Assembly: GCA_034687125.1 (NCBI GenBank)
Contig: JAQGBZ010000286.1
Location: forward strand, 1 to 64,000
From: Neelides folsomi
Lineage: Eukaryota > Arthropoda > Collembola > Neelipleona > Neelidae
Reading direction: 5' to 3'
DNA: 64,000 nt
The notes beneath the pieces were generated by a model that searched no databases, was not told the DNA's origin, and worked only from the letters and a program-made list of their open reading frames with translations. The translations under genes were made by a program, and so were the position numbers. Below are positions 49,201-59,456 of the stretch, in pieces (positions within the stretch are counted from its first letter, which is position 1; every line of letters starts with the position of its first letter).

Positions 49201-52200
49201 GTAAAAGTCTATATATTTCAAGTTGTGTTTTAACGGTCGAGAATTCTTCGCTCCACCACGTTGAGTTGTTCAGTTTGAACCGGGAAGAGAGAAAGGCTGG
49301 TAATTGAAGGAACTGGTGAAAGTAATTACAGCCCAACCGAACCATTCGCCCACACAGCCCACCAATTCACCCTCGGTTGTAAAAGAATCCCGGGTTTATT
49401 TATGGGAGGATTTCTTTTTAAATAATCAACATCAAGGATGGGGGAATCTCTTTAATGAAATAGTTTAAATCCCCGCCCCTCCTCCACCCAATCACTCCCA
49501 ACATCCTTGTGATGGAAATAATGGAATTCAATTAGGGATATACAAAATGTACTTATTTGCACATCATAAATACCTGACTTATACATATTCCATATTAGAG
49601 ACTCGTATTGATACAGATATACTCTATGTAATAATAATAACTTTCAATAGAGTTCCATATTGTAAGTATACTTACTTATGGTTAGTATATTGTATTGTAT
49701 ATATTGTATACATACCATAGATTTTAGACTTTAGTAAGTTATATAATATTAAGTTAGTTGGATATGACCATTCCTCATAAATGTATTTTGTACATGTATG
49801 GGTTCTATCATTTCTCTGACGCACAGAGATAAATTAATAAACTTTCCTATCCGCTCCGCACAAGACAATTACGAGCACTTGGGATGAAAGATGTAAAGTT
49901 GGTGTAGGCAGAAACTTGCTCTTATTACCTATATGACTTCTAATTCCTCGTTTGTAATCCATTCGTGTTTCGTACAACTTGGGATATTTGACATTTAAAA
50001 CATATCCAAATTAAAATTAAATTAAACTTCAATTTCTTGCATTCGAAATGACCCAAAATGGGACTAATATATTTTGCAATTACCAATATTAGTACATTAG
50101 AGAAGCTGTCATGATTAAATTGCAATTTTATAATTTATCTAATTTGAGTTTTTTTATTTTGAGTTTTACTAGAGACCTATAGTTCATTCCAATAAGCAAA
50201 GTGTCTGAGTTTTAAAATTCGTAGAAAAATTTACATAAGGTAACAATGTAAATTTTTCTATCGGACACATTGCTTATTGGAATGAACTATAATACTAATG
50301 TTCTTAAATATTTTTTATAATTAAGTATAATTAATTTTTTAAACGGATTTTACATTTGATTATTTTTCAAGAATATTTTATAAATATTTATTTTCAAGAT
50401 TAAGAATAAGTATATTTATTTTTGCGCGAATTTCTATTAAATTATGTTTTACATCTTTTCTTTCTTCATTGATTCAATAAATAAAGTTTCAATTGACATC
50501 CATTTTAGTGGAGAAGAAAACGGTCGTAAAGGAACGTAACAATTGCGTAAAGCATTATGGGGATTGGATCCTCTTGAGAGTTAAATTAATGATAAGAAGA
50601 ATCTCCCGGACTTTTCCCCCACTTGACCATTAGGAAGAAGAGATGTCTTGAGAAATGTGATGAGGATGAAAATGACAATCAGATCTTTTTCTCTTCCTTC
50701 AAATGGACCTGAGTTAATGAAAATAATTGATGATTTACTTACTTTTATTTCCTTCCCCTGCCTTTTATGGCTCCTTAATATCCCCCATTCTTTCCCTTAA
50801 TATTACACTCACACTTTCCCTTAACATACTTTACATACATACATATACATACTACATACATACATTCCCATACTCGCTGTATTGAGTGAGTATGGGAAAT
50901 ATGTACCTATGTATTTACAAGGGAAAAGAGGAAGATTAAGCTATGGGAGATTAAGGAGATGAACATTGTATTTATATATGTGGGGATAATGAGAAGCGGA
51001 TTTTAAAGAATTAATCCAAGTGTGGCAATTGTTTCCTTCAGCACATTTCCCCTCTCCACAATTGGGCACAATTTGAAGATTTGGAGCTTTGCAAAGCTCT
51101 GATTGAATGTGAAGTCCAAAGGAGATTTGATTATTTAATCAAGGAATTTTTTTCTTCTCGGAGACCATTAAGGAATCCTTGTTCCGGTTCGGAAATGAGT
51201 TTTCTATTCACCCAACATCGCTCCCTTTGTTTCTCAATAAACTTGAGGAATTGGGAAATTGGAAACGAATGAAGTTGGGAATTAGGAAAACATTCACATT
51301 GATCAAATCAAATTATAATCATTACATTGATTTTGATTAGTTTTAACAAAGTGTTTATAATTATATTTATTTTTCTATTTAATATAATTATATACCAAAT
51401 AGTCTAACCTAACCTAACCAATTAAATTGAAAAATTTAGCCATTTTATATAAAAAATTAAGTAAAAATAATTTATTTTAACTTTAGGAAATTTTCCAACA
51501 TGAAAGAGGTTTATTAATTAATTTTATTAATTGAATCTTCATGTCCTTTGTTATATTTAATTTTAATTAAATTAATTAATCGTTAGTTAAAGACTGTAAT
51601 CGATTTGGACATGTTTGATCCGTTTAATTTAAATTAATCGGCTCGAACCTCAATTTAACACTCGACAGGGAGTGAAGTGAAAATGGGAGGTTTTGAACTC
51701 TGTGGATGTTTTTAGTCGATTTGATACCAAAACATGGGTTGGGCTCCACTGACATACAAATGGAATTACGAAATGAAATATTGTGTTCTAAATTGAAAAG
51801 GAAATGAGCTATCGGCTTTTCTCTTAAAAACTGGAAATTGAGAATTAACGAACCATCAAACCTATTAAATAACGTTCCATATAAAATAACGTTCCATAAT
51901 GGAACAAGTTCCACAACACCATGTTGACTATAATTAAACCATGATTTATAATCGCATTACATTTTTTTCATTTAGAATTAAACCTCACAGTTAATTTATT
52001 AATAAAGATGATTTTTACACTAATTGAAAAGATTTACAGACAACCCTTTGGCAATTAATTACAATTAAAATTTCATTATAATAACAATTAAATTTTTTCT
52101 GTATTTTAAAAAAATACTCGAAATGCAAACTGTATATATTTTATATATTAAAATACTTAAAATATTTACTATGTATAATACTTATATATGTATTACATAC

Positions 52201-54778
52201 AGGGTGGACCATAAGTTGCTTTCTTTTTTAAATAAACAATCTTATAAAAAAGAAAGCAGTTTATGGCCCATCCTGTATATTTATATGTAAGTTACGCTTT
52301 TGCTAATATTATCTAAATAAGGATTCTTATATGCATTACATCGCGTATCGGTTATATATGAAGATCGTGAAAGTCATTTCGTAGTCATGCACGCATGGTT
52401 ATTTAACTTATTTATTTTGCTCATGTGAAAGTCAAAGTTGAACCTAGTGGTTTCTTTTTCACTTGAAACATTTTGGAATTAAAAATGTGAATGATTTGAG
52501 AATACACGAAACTACTCATCTCTTTATTGTGGAACTTATCTTTACTTACCTTCTTTATAGACCTCCATATAGAACTCAGTTTGGAGAGTTTATGGCAAAA
52601 CTTTCCGTTTCCTTTGTCTTGTAAAGAAAAGAGTCGCCTTGGTAGACCCAAATGTAAAGGAAAGTGTAATCTCACTCTGGTCATACCCCGAAAAACCCAA
52701 ACCCAAATTTCCTGAGTACACCCGGTAGAACCACAGACACAACTCCCGGTAGAACTCCCGGTAGAACTCCCAGTAGAACTCCCTGTAGAACTTCCGATAG
52801 AACTATAAAGAGAACTCCCGGTAGAACTCCAGACAGAATCCCCAATAGAACTGTAAGGATAACTCCCGGGAGAATTCCCCTGAGAAAATAAAGAAAGGAC
52901 GACGGTGATTTTAAATAAAAGAGGAACCAAAACTTGTGAGAAATTCAAGCACCATAACCACCTTCACCACATAGAACCATTTATTCAAAGTTCCTCTTTT
53001 ATTTTGTGAACTGGGCAGGTTAATTGGGAGCCAAATGGAGCAAGTGATAAATAGTTGTTACAATTATACATAAGCACACATACACCTCTTAATGCGAGTC
53101 TTTATATAATACATGTATGTATTTCATCTGAGCTTACATATACCATAGTACATATATGGTATGGATATTATTGTATGGTATGTAATGTATTTGATATGTG
53201 GATATGAAAAGAAAGGTAAAGATCATAAATTTTATTTCACATTATATATCCTAATGAAAGGAAACGCTAATGGCTCCTTCCTCTCCCATTCCTCATCCCA
53301 AACCCAATTTCACCTATCCTCGAGATATCTCAAAAGTAAAACTGGGAGATGTATAAATTTAATCGTTCATTCTTCAACTTCTTTGTTTTCGCATGTGGTG
53401 GGCGAATGTGAGGGAAACTTGGGCATAAAATTATTTTTTAAATTCATTCTCCGAGTAATTTGTTCCTTTTTCCGTCTTGCCCTAATTTTATTACTTCGGA
53501 GCCCTTTCCCCATTATGGCTCGTATTTCACATCCACTCAAGCTTGAATTCAACTGATTGTTTTCACTGTAATTAATACTTATGTAGCTTACATTACGAGA
53601 GCTTTCCCTCAAATCCTTCTTGACATAAATACAAACCGTATACCATATATGGTACAATAATCATACAGATAGTATAATATATATGGTACCTACTTCAATA
53701 TAATATAATTGTATTTATAACATTGTATAATATGTTAAAATACTGTATATTACAATAGGAGATTATTTGTATTCTTAAAGTTAGCTCAATTTTGGTAGTC
53801 AGCGGATCAACTGCTAATTTAATTTATTGCTTAATTTCCTCTTGTAAAGATTTTAATGAAATGAGAGAAACCGTGTTGATCACTTTGTTAGCCCAATAAT
53901 ACACTTAAAATTTATAGGACTTGTTGTAATGACCTAATTTACTGCTTTCATTTACTGCTAAACTCTCAGATTTTAAGTCTTGTTGTTACAATAAAAATTT
54001 TATAGTTTAATTAACTTGTACAAAAGTTCATTAAGTTTTATATTACAAAACATAACATTTCCTACATATTGCAAATATTTTTCATATTGTATTTTGGACA
54101 TATATTTTTATATAAGATCGGATGATCCGAGTGTTTAGATTTATTTGCACAGTAAACTTGTGTAAGTTGAAGGAACCTTTCAATGTTTGCAACATCTTTA
54201 ATAAAATGTCTTTAAAAACTTTGAGCATTCATAAATTGTTGAATGGATGGTGGGTGGAAAGTGGTGATGGGTAAATGGGCGGGATCTGAAAAGGGTTTGA
54301 TGTCGTCGGGAAAGAGTTTCTTCGACTTTGGGGAAACAAGTTTGAGATGAATTGAGAAAAATTGTTTTTCTCTACTTCTTCCCCAATGGACTTTAGACGT
54401 AATAATATTGTCCGGTTTTATTTGTTCTAAATGACAGATTGACAATAGAAGTAGAAAGTGTGTAGGAGTAATAATATTTTCAAACTGTCGCCTATTGTTT
54501 ACTCTCAGCTTCTCCTTCTGTATTTCTCCTTCTATTTCTCCTCGGATGAGCCAAGTAATTTGAGGTTTCCCAAGTTTGATTGAGCCCTGAGGAGAAAACT
54601 TAATTTTCTTTCTTTTTCTCTTCCATAGGAAGGCGACGTCTTTGAAGGAAGGTGTTGGCCCGCCGGTCGACTCCTTACTTCGATTCCTTTTACTCACGTC
54701 TTCGGATACTCTGCCGCATTGTGCTAACTGTGATAACAAAAGTCAACGCGTCCCCATGTATTACTGCAATACTTGTGG
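43224..54778 (+). CDS. RNF207: RING finger / B-box E3 ubiquitin ligase, RNF207-like (first two coding exons)
   Basis: RNF207-type proteins are TRIM-like E3 ligases linked in vertebrates to cardiac potassium channel handling. Exon 1 (43224-43489) encodes a C3HC4 RING: Cys49, Cys52, Cys64, His66, Cys69, Cys72, Cys85 and Cys88. Exon 2 (54629-54778) continues in frame with GPPVDSLLRFLL and then the B-box start HCANCDN...YYCNTC (Cys120, Cys123, Cys135, Cys138), the same order and spacing as RNF207. Exon 2 ends at a perfect donor (TGTG|GTAAGT) in phase 1. No following B-box exon (expected LC..C...TH) is found before 64000, so the gene probably continues off the right edge. The intron between the two exons is 11.1 kb, against about 100 bp for most introns here. 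Junction phase and family order make the pairing convincing. Confidence 0.88.
43819..43912. repeat. 35-bp tandem repeat in RNF207 intron 1
   Basis: Nearly three identical head-to-tail copies of a unit containing CAATTTATCAAATTTTCACC, with the last copy partial. Confidence 0.75.
44084..44118. mobile_element. Half copy of the hairpin MITE family
   Basis: TACAGGGTGGACCATAAG followed by TTGCTTTCTTTTTT matches the left arm of the copies at 7208 and 52198; no right arm follows. Confidence 0.6.
44305..44341. repeat. Perfect 16-bp-arm hairpin
   Basis: ATTTCCTTATATGTAC and GTACATATAAGGAAAT are exact complements with the loop TATCC. The tight loop and perfect arms stand out within intron 1 of RNF207. 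Confidence 0.6.
45581..45607. repeat. (AAT)9 microsatellite
   Basis: Nine uninterrupted AAT units. Confidence 0.95.
45779..45862. repeat. 39-bp tandem duplication
   Basis: Two copies of a unit containing GATTTGAACAGTTAAATATG, differing at a few positions. Confidence 0.7.
46400..48600. other. Intron 1 of RNF207, no gene recognised
   Basis: Only short pseudo-frames with no motif, signal or splice support on either strand. The sequence is AT-rich with simple TATATG-type stretches. Confidence 0.5.
48627..48690. mobile_element. 3'-truncated hairpin MITE copy
   Basis: Begins TACAGGATGGGCCATAAG and carries the loop ACGATTGTTTATTT; the returning arm stops at AAGAAAGCAACTT and the terminal ATGGCCCATCCTGTA is missing. 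Confidence 0.65.
48700..50177. other. Intron 1 of RNF207, no gene recognised
   Basis: Nothing coding or structured that I can support; several short open frames lack any family resemblance. Confidence 0.5.
50178..50291. mobile_element. 114-bp foldback MITE
   Basis: The outer arms TATAGTTCATTCCAATAAGC and GCTTATTGGAATGAACTATA are exact complements; pairing continues through AAAGTGTC / GACACATT and an inner GTAGAAAAATTTACAT / ATGTAAATTTTTCTAT block. The element is close to a full-length hairpin, flanked by AT-rich DNA. It is a different family from the CAGGGTGG copies. Confidence 0.75.
52198..52277. mobile_element. 80-bp hairpin MITE, intact copy
   Basis: TACAGGGTGGACCATAAG...TTTTTT pairs with AAAAAAGAAAGCAG...ATGGCCCATCCTGTA, separated by about 15 bases (AATAAACAATCTTAT). 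TA at each end. It is the cleanest representative of this family in the window. Confidence 0.75.
52421..52948 (-). CDS. Hypothetical secreted Ser/Thr/Gly-repeat protein (weak candidate)
   Basis: An open frame of 175 codons antisense within RNF207 intron 1. It starts MNFSQVLVPLLFKITVVLSL, which resembles a signal peptide, and continues into a degenerate repeat of SSTG units (from a 12-bp DNA repeat, AACTCCCGGTAG, on the plus strand at about 52735-52830), then CVCGSTGCTQEIW. After that the reading looks random. A donor-like GGG|GTATGA near 52690 would end a first exon there, but no partner exon is recognised. It may equally be a chance frame over a minisatellite. Confidence 0.25.
   Translation of the reverse strand: MNFSQVLVPLLFKITVVLSLFSQGNSPGSYPYSSIGDSVWSSTGSSLYSSIGSSTGSSTGSSTGSSTGSCVCGSTGCTQEIWVWVFRGMTRVRLHFPLHLGLPRRLFSLQDKGNGKFCHKLSKLSSIWRSIKKVSKDKFHNKEMSSFVYSQIIHIFNSKMFQVKKKPLGSTLTFT
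52718..52875. repeat. 12-bp minisatellite
   Basis: About twelve imperfect copies of AACTCCCGGTAG, locally GC-rich compared with the surrounding intron. Confidence 0.75.
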
Positions 54779-54789
54779 TAAGTACCAAC

Positions 54790-56580
54790 CTGTATTTCTA
54801 TTTGTTTCATTACTCACCTGGTCGAGGGAAACTCTGAAATTACTTAATTAACTAAATAACTAAATCTCATTATTTCCCAAACCACTAATTACACTACATT
54901 CTATATTTACTTATTTACAAATCAGAGACAGTTCTCAGGATTAAATCCGATTAGGTAAATAAATCCAGTTTCTTACACAGGGTGATCCAATATCATATTA
55001 TACATATAAGGTTGATCAAACATAATCCTGGATACATATTAAGTATATTATGATCACATAAAAAAGAAAGTTTTGACTCATCCTGTACTATGTATTATAG
55101 CAAAGTTGCAAAACTACCATTACTATTTAAATTATAAATCTGTATTTATTTCTTTTAATTATAATATAAATTAAAATAAGTCGGATTTTTTTCTTTTTGT
55201 TTGTAATATAAGTTGTATGTAGCAGAATGTATTGTATTTAAGTATTAATAGTAATGTTTTGGGTCTTTAGAAGGATCTTGAGTTTGTTGAGTCTTCCTTT
55301 TCTTAAAAGATTTCCCTGTAAGCCAAGTTCATCCCAGGGGTTTTTGTACGCGGTCTTGTATGCATTTGGAGGAGCCTAAGGATTGTAATCCAAAGATCAA
55401 AATCTAGGTTTAATTAAAATTGGCCAAATTCCCCTTTTATAAAATGGGGAAGTTTGTGGTGTTTTGGGTGGAAAATGGAGATTTTGAGTTTGTGGAGGTG
55501 GAGAGGAAAAGCGTGGGATCTACCGCACGCTCAATTATTTTATTCCACTTTTGACCAAGCCGAGGAAATGTGTTGGAGATAGAAAAGATACGTTCAACTC
55601 ATAGAGACCATTCCTGGGACCGAGGGACCCGAACCGACCCGAGTACATTAACGTCCCCAAACTTTGGAGAAACTTAACTCCCTGACACCAAATGAACTTC
55701 GACCGTTTATATCAACTTTAACATATAACCATACATTTATTATACGATTACTCTATACCATAAATACTTTATAGGGATATTTCATCTTTATAAATATAAT
55801 AATTTCCACTTTCCATATATTAAGTAAATATACCCAAAATACATTTTTAGTGTCAGGAGCTCATGTCGATAAAAAATGCGTATTTTGCACGCATTTTGAT
55901 AATAATATTTGTACGGTCAACTTGTAAAGATAAATGTTTAATATACTTAATGCTTATATGGTATATGCTGTTTACTTATATGGTGTATGGTTTGTTTTTT
56001 TACTCATACGGTATATGGTTTTTTGTAAGTAATTGTAAAAATTATCTTTTTATGATTTTTTGCTCTAAAGGTTTCTTTTCTATGCAAAAGTGTTATTTCA
56101 AAATAACTTATTTGTGAAATGCATGAAAAGAAATGAAAAATTGTATAGAATCGAAGAGGATTGAAACAAATCCTAAAAGCTTCCAGTTTTACTCCGAATC
56201 TTTCTTTTTGAGAAATTGTGGGCTTTGATGGTTCTCAGATATGTCACTACAACAGGAATTGTTATAAATATAAAGAATGAATTGATAAATTAATTCTATC
56301 CTTTATTCGTACTGTTTTGTTCAAATGATTAAATTCCTTATTTTCACCTTTGTGAAAATGGCCTGAGGTCAAAGGTCAACTACTAGAAAATGAGAGGAGC
56401 GAGAGCTAATAAAAAGGTTACTTTATTTTACAATAATAATATACATTTTTTCATATCTCCATTACATATCAAAGTAATAACACACTATAAAGTGTCTTGG
56501 TCACAACAATTAGTTATTCAGATTACATTTACATTATTCGTTTATACAACATACGACAATACATGGACTTACAAGGCGAT
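54790..56580. other. RNF207 intron 2, no exon recognised
   Basis: Searched for the continuation of the B-box; none found. Bases 54976-55087 form a weak inverted pair (ACAGGGTGATCC ... GACTCATCCTGTA) resembling an old hairpin element. The rest is AT-rich. Confidence 0.45.
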
Positions 56581-56585
56581 TCCAC

Positions 56586-56856
56586 AACACTAAAACATTA
56601 ATCAGAAATATTAATATATTTTAATATGATTTACTGTTATACATAAATATGGATGTTGGCTTATAACATACTTATAACAAAATTATTATGTAATAAATAA
56701 TACATTATAATTTTAATACACACATGTTACCACACAGTGTATCTCAATCATTACAAATGTAAAAATTAAAATGGATTATTGTTTTTAACATTATGTATTT
56801 CCTTTCTAGAAATACAAAAAATACAGATTAAATGATTTTATTTAAGAAATATTGTT
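56586..56856. repeat. Direct repeat copy 1 (271 bp)
   Basis: Starts AACACTAAAACATTAATCAG and ends AAGAAATATTGTT. It is about 95% identical, by eye, to 59127-59403; the main differences are a 6-base insertion in copy 2 and scattered substitutions. It lies immediately past the 3' end of the Kazal/mucin gene. Confidence 0.9.
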
Positions 56857-56882
56857 AAAATCGATATTAGGTGTACAAAGTG

Positions 56883-56888
56883 ATTTAT
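56883..56888 (-). terminator. Kazal/mucin gene polyadenylation signal
   Basis: AATAAA on the minus strand, about 90 bases beyond the alternative-frame stop at 56978 and 27 bases before direct repeat copy 1. Its position suits a gene that ended at 56978 rather than at 57175. Confidence 0.5.
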
Positions 56889-56977
56889 TGTTTTTCAAAC
56901 AATATTAACAATGTCCATGTAAGCGTTTTGAAGTTGTAATCTTCTAATACATAGCCGTCCGGTCAAAGGTCTCTATA

Positions 56978-57212
56978 CTATTTTCCGAAATCAACTTCAT
57001 CTTGAGAATAATCGTATTCAAATTCGGTTGTTGTTGGAGTCGTTGTTGGTGTAGTCGTTGTTGTTGTTGGAGTCATCATTACAACAACGATTCCTTCAAC
57101 TTTATCTTGAGGATTTTTGTATTCATATTCCGTTGTTGTTGGTGTCGTCGTCGTCGTTGTTGTTGTTGGAGGCGTTATTGTTGTTGGAGTCGTTGTTGTT
57201 GGTTTAGTCGTT
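56978..57212 (-). pseudogene. Out-of-frame continuation of the Thr-rich tail
   Basis: On the same strand but in another frame, directly after DPDDYPEGQVE, the sequence again reads as TTTTPTT blocks. These separate two more acidic modules, EYEYKNPQDKVE and EFEYDYSQDEVD, and end FGK-stop at 56978. All three modules share the pattern of acidic residues plus Tyr, then Q-x-x-V-E/D. This strongly suggests that they were once one reading frame. No in-frame ATG or convincing splice site joins them now. Confidence 0.6.
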
Positions 57213-58684
57213 GTTGTTCAACTTGACCCTCTGGGTAATCATCAGGATCCTTTGTTGTTGTTGGAGTCGTTGTTCGTGTAGTCGTTGTTTTTGGAGTCGT
57301 CGTTGTTGTTGGAGTCATCGTTGTTGTTGGAGTCGTTGTTATTGTTGTTCGTATAATCGTTGTTTTTGGAGTCGTCGTTGTTGTTGGAGTCATCGTTGTT
57401 GTTGGAGTCGTTGTTATTGTTGTTCGTGTAATCGTTGTTTTTGGAGTCGTCGTTGTTGTTGTTGGAGTCGTCGTCGTTGTTGTTGGAGTCATCGTTGTTG
57501 TTGGAGTCGTTGTTATTGTTCGTGTAATCGTTGTTTTTGGAGTCGTCGTTGTTGTTGTTGGAGTCGTCGTCGTTGTTGTTAGATTCATCGTTGTTGTTGG
57601 AGTCGTTGTTATTGTTGTTCGTGTAGTCGTTGTTTTTGGAATCGTCGTCGTTGTTGTTGGAGTCGTCGTTGTTGTTGTTGGGGTCGTCGTTGTTGTTGTT
57701 GGAGTCGTCGTTGTTGTTGGGGTCGTCGTTGTTGTTGTTGGAGTCGTCGTTGTTGTTGGAGTTGTTGTTGTTGTTCTTCGAGTTGTTGTGGTTCTAAGAG
57801 TCGTCGTGTCTGACTTCTGTGTTGGAAATATTCTCAATTTATTAAATTCTTCTTCGAAAGCCCCGACAGCACAAACTCCTTCGAATTTAATTAAACCTAG
57901 CCAAAAGGCAGAAAAGCATAATTTTATTAAAAATTCCATTTTTATAAACATTAGCTAATGTTAGCTAATTGAACTTACCTGGATGACCCGCTGAGTAACA
58001 AACGGCCGAAGCGCATTCTAAATCACAAATGTTATCATAAGTGTATCCATCCTTTCCGCAAAATGGGATCCATTTGTTATTTTCTTCTTCTGCACACCAA
58101 GGGCAATTGGTCCAAGTGTCGCAATATGGATTTCTAACTCCAGCATTAATACTGGTCCTTTGGTTATTTGTCGGTGGAGCCGTTTTTTCATACCTGGCAA
58201 GTTCTTCATAATATCGGAATTTTAACTGATTGTAATGAGTATGGGAAGGATCTTTGTTGTAACTACTTGGGCGTTCATAAGGAACTCCATGTTTATATCT
58301 AAAAAAATGTTGTCCACATTCTCCTTTGTGTTTCATTAACAAACCTTTTTAAATAAAGATAATTAAACGTTTAATTTAATTTAATAATTAATTATAATCA
58401 GTTATTGTATTGACTTTTTCAACAAATAATTTCTTACCATTAATGCATTGTATCGCACAGAAAAGGTAACACTCATTTTTATACGTTTGACCGTTTGTTC
58501 CGCACGATTTGTCTGTCGGGTAATCACGACACTTTAAAGTTCCAATGCATTGGAGTTCTTTTTCAGTTCTCCAAACGCTAATGAAAGGATTTCTCACAAA
58601 TCTCCCGTCATTATAATCGTTGTAATGAAAAGTTAATGATGATTTAATTATCACAATGTTTAAAATAAAAAAGAACAAATTCAT
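57175..58684 (-). CDS. Secreted double-Kazal protein with Thr-rich mucin-like tail
   Basis: Three exons (58684-58438, 58344-57979 and 57878-57175) give 438 residues. A signal peptide (MNLFFFILNIVIIKSSL) leads to Kazal domain 1 (Cys 46, 52, 61, 72, 76, 80, 92; CGTNGQTYKNEC) and Kazal domain 2 (Cys 157, 163, 166, 178, 189, 193, 198, 207; CGKDGYTYDNIC). Both domains are split by phase-1 introns just before their last cysteine. From about residue 228 the protein is TTTTPTTT-type repeats, likely O-glycosylated, ending in DPDDYPEGQVE and a short Gln-rich tail. Kazal domains usually inhibit serine proteases; the target cannot be read from the sequence. A likely frameshift near 57212 cuts off a further Thr-rich tail (see findings). 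Possible roles are cuticle, gut or egg-coat matrix, but none is shown. Confidence 0.85.
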
Positions 58685-59126
58685 TTTATGAAAGTTAATA
58701 CAAAACCTTATCAGGGTAAATTTATTAAAAATAATATCGATAAGAATGACTGATAAATCCAGATTGGCAGATTTGAATAAAGGCCAATAAACGCAAATGG
58801 ACCTATCTAATTTTTACAAGTTTTCCACATAAGCTTTTCTACATTATTATATTTTGGCAAAAGGTTTTTTTGTTAGACCAATTACCGGTCTTAGACGAAG
58901 GAATTGAAAGGTTTCAACTTAATTATGATTTTTGGATTTTCCTCTTTCACTAGACATATCGAGTATTATATTTAAATACTTGTGTAATGATATCACTCGA
59001 ACTCTAACACAGCTTCAACAGATTCATCATTTTTTCCTGAGAAATTATTTTGTTCATTTCCTTTACAATTGTGTGGCGAACTTTCCGTATGAATTCCACA
59101 TTAATTTAATATTGATTATAAAATAT

Positions 59127-59403
59127 AACACTAAAACATTAATCAGAAATATTAATGTATTTTAATAAGAAAGATGATTTACTGTTATACGTAAATGTGG
59201 ATGTTGGCTTATAACATACTTATAACAAAATTATTATGTAATAAATAATACATTATAATTTTAATACACACATATTACCACACAGTGTATCAATCATTAC
59301 AAATGTAAAAAATTAAAATGGATTATTGTTATTAACATTATGTATTTCCTTTCTAGAAATACAAAAAATAAAGATTAAATGATTTTATTTAAGAAATATT
59401 GTT
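59127..59403. repeat. Direct repeat copy 2 (277 bp)
   Basis: A same-orientation copy of 56586-56856, located 440 bases upstream of the Kazal/mucin start codon and 54 bases from the end of the BEL/Pao remnant. Confidence 0.9.
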
Positions 59404-59436
59404 CGGATTAATGACTGGAAAATGAGGAAGATAAAA

Positions 59437-59451
59437 TTCCCCTTGTCTTCC
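59437..59451 (-). other. Polypurine tract candidate
   Basis: GGAAGACAAGGGGAA on the minus strand, just after the end of the BEL/Pao open frame, where a retrotransposon's second-strand primer would lie. Confidence 0.4.
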
Positions 59452-59456
59452 GGTTT

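Noticed and set aside
54212..54739. 175-codon minus-strand open frame
   Set aside because: It lies antisense over RNF207 exon 2 and its translation has no domain or signal; it is a shadow of the real exon and flanking sequence.
55854..55935. TTTTTAG followed by a Cys/His-containing reading (KKCVFCTHFDNNIC)
   Set aside because: Considered as the next RNF207 B-box exon, but spacing and residues do not match the family and no donor follows before a stop.
57002..57582. Plus-strand Cys/Trp-rich open frames
   Set aside because: They are antisense readings of the ACA/ACG/CCA threonine-proline repeat; no signal peptide or splice logic.
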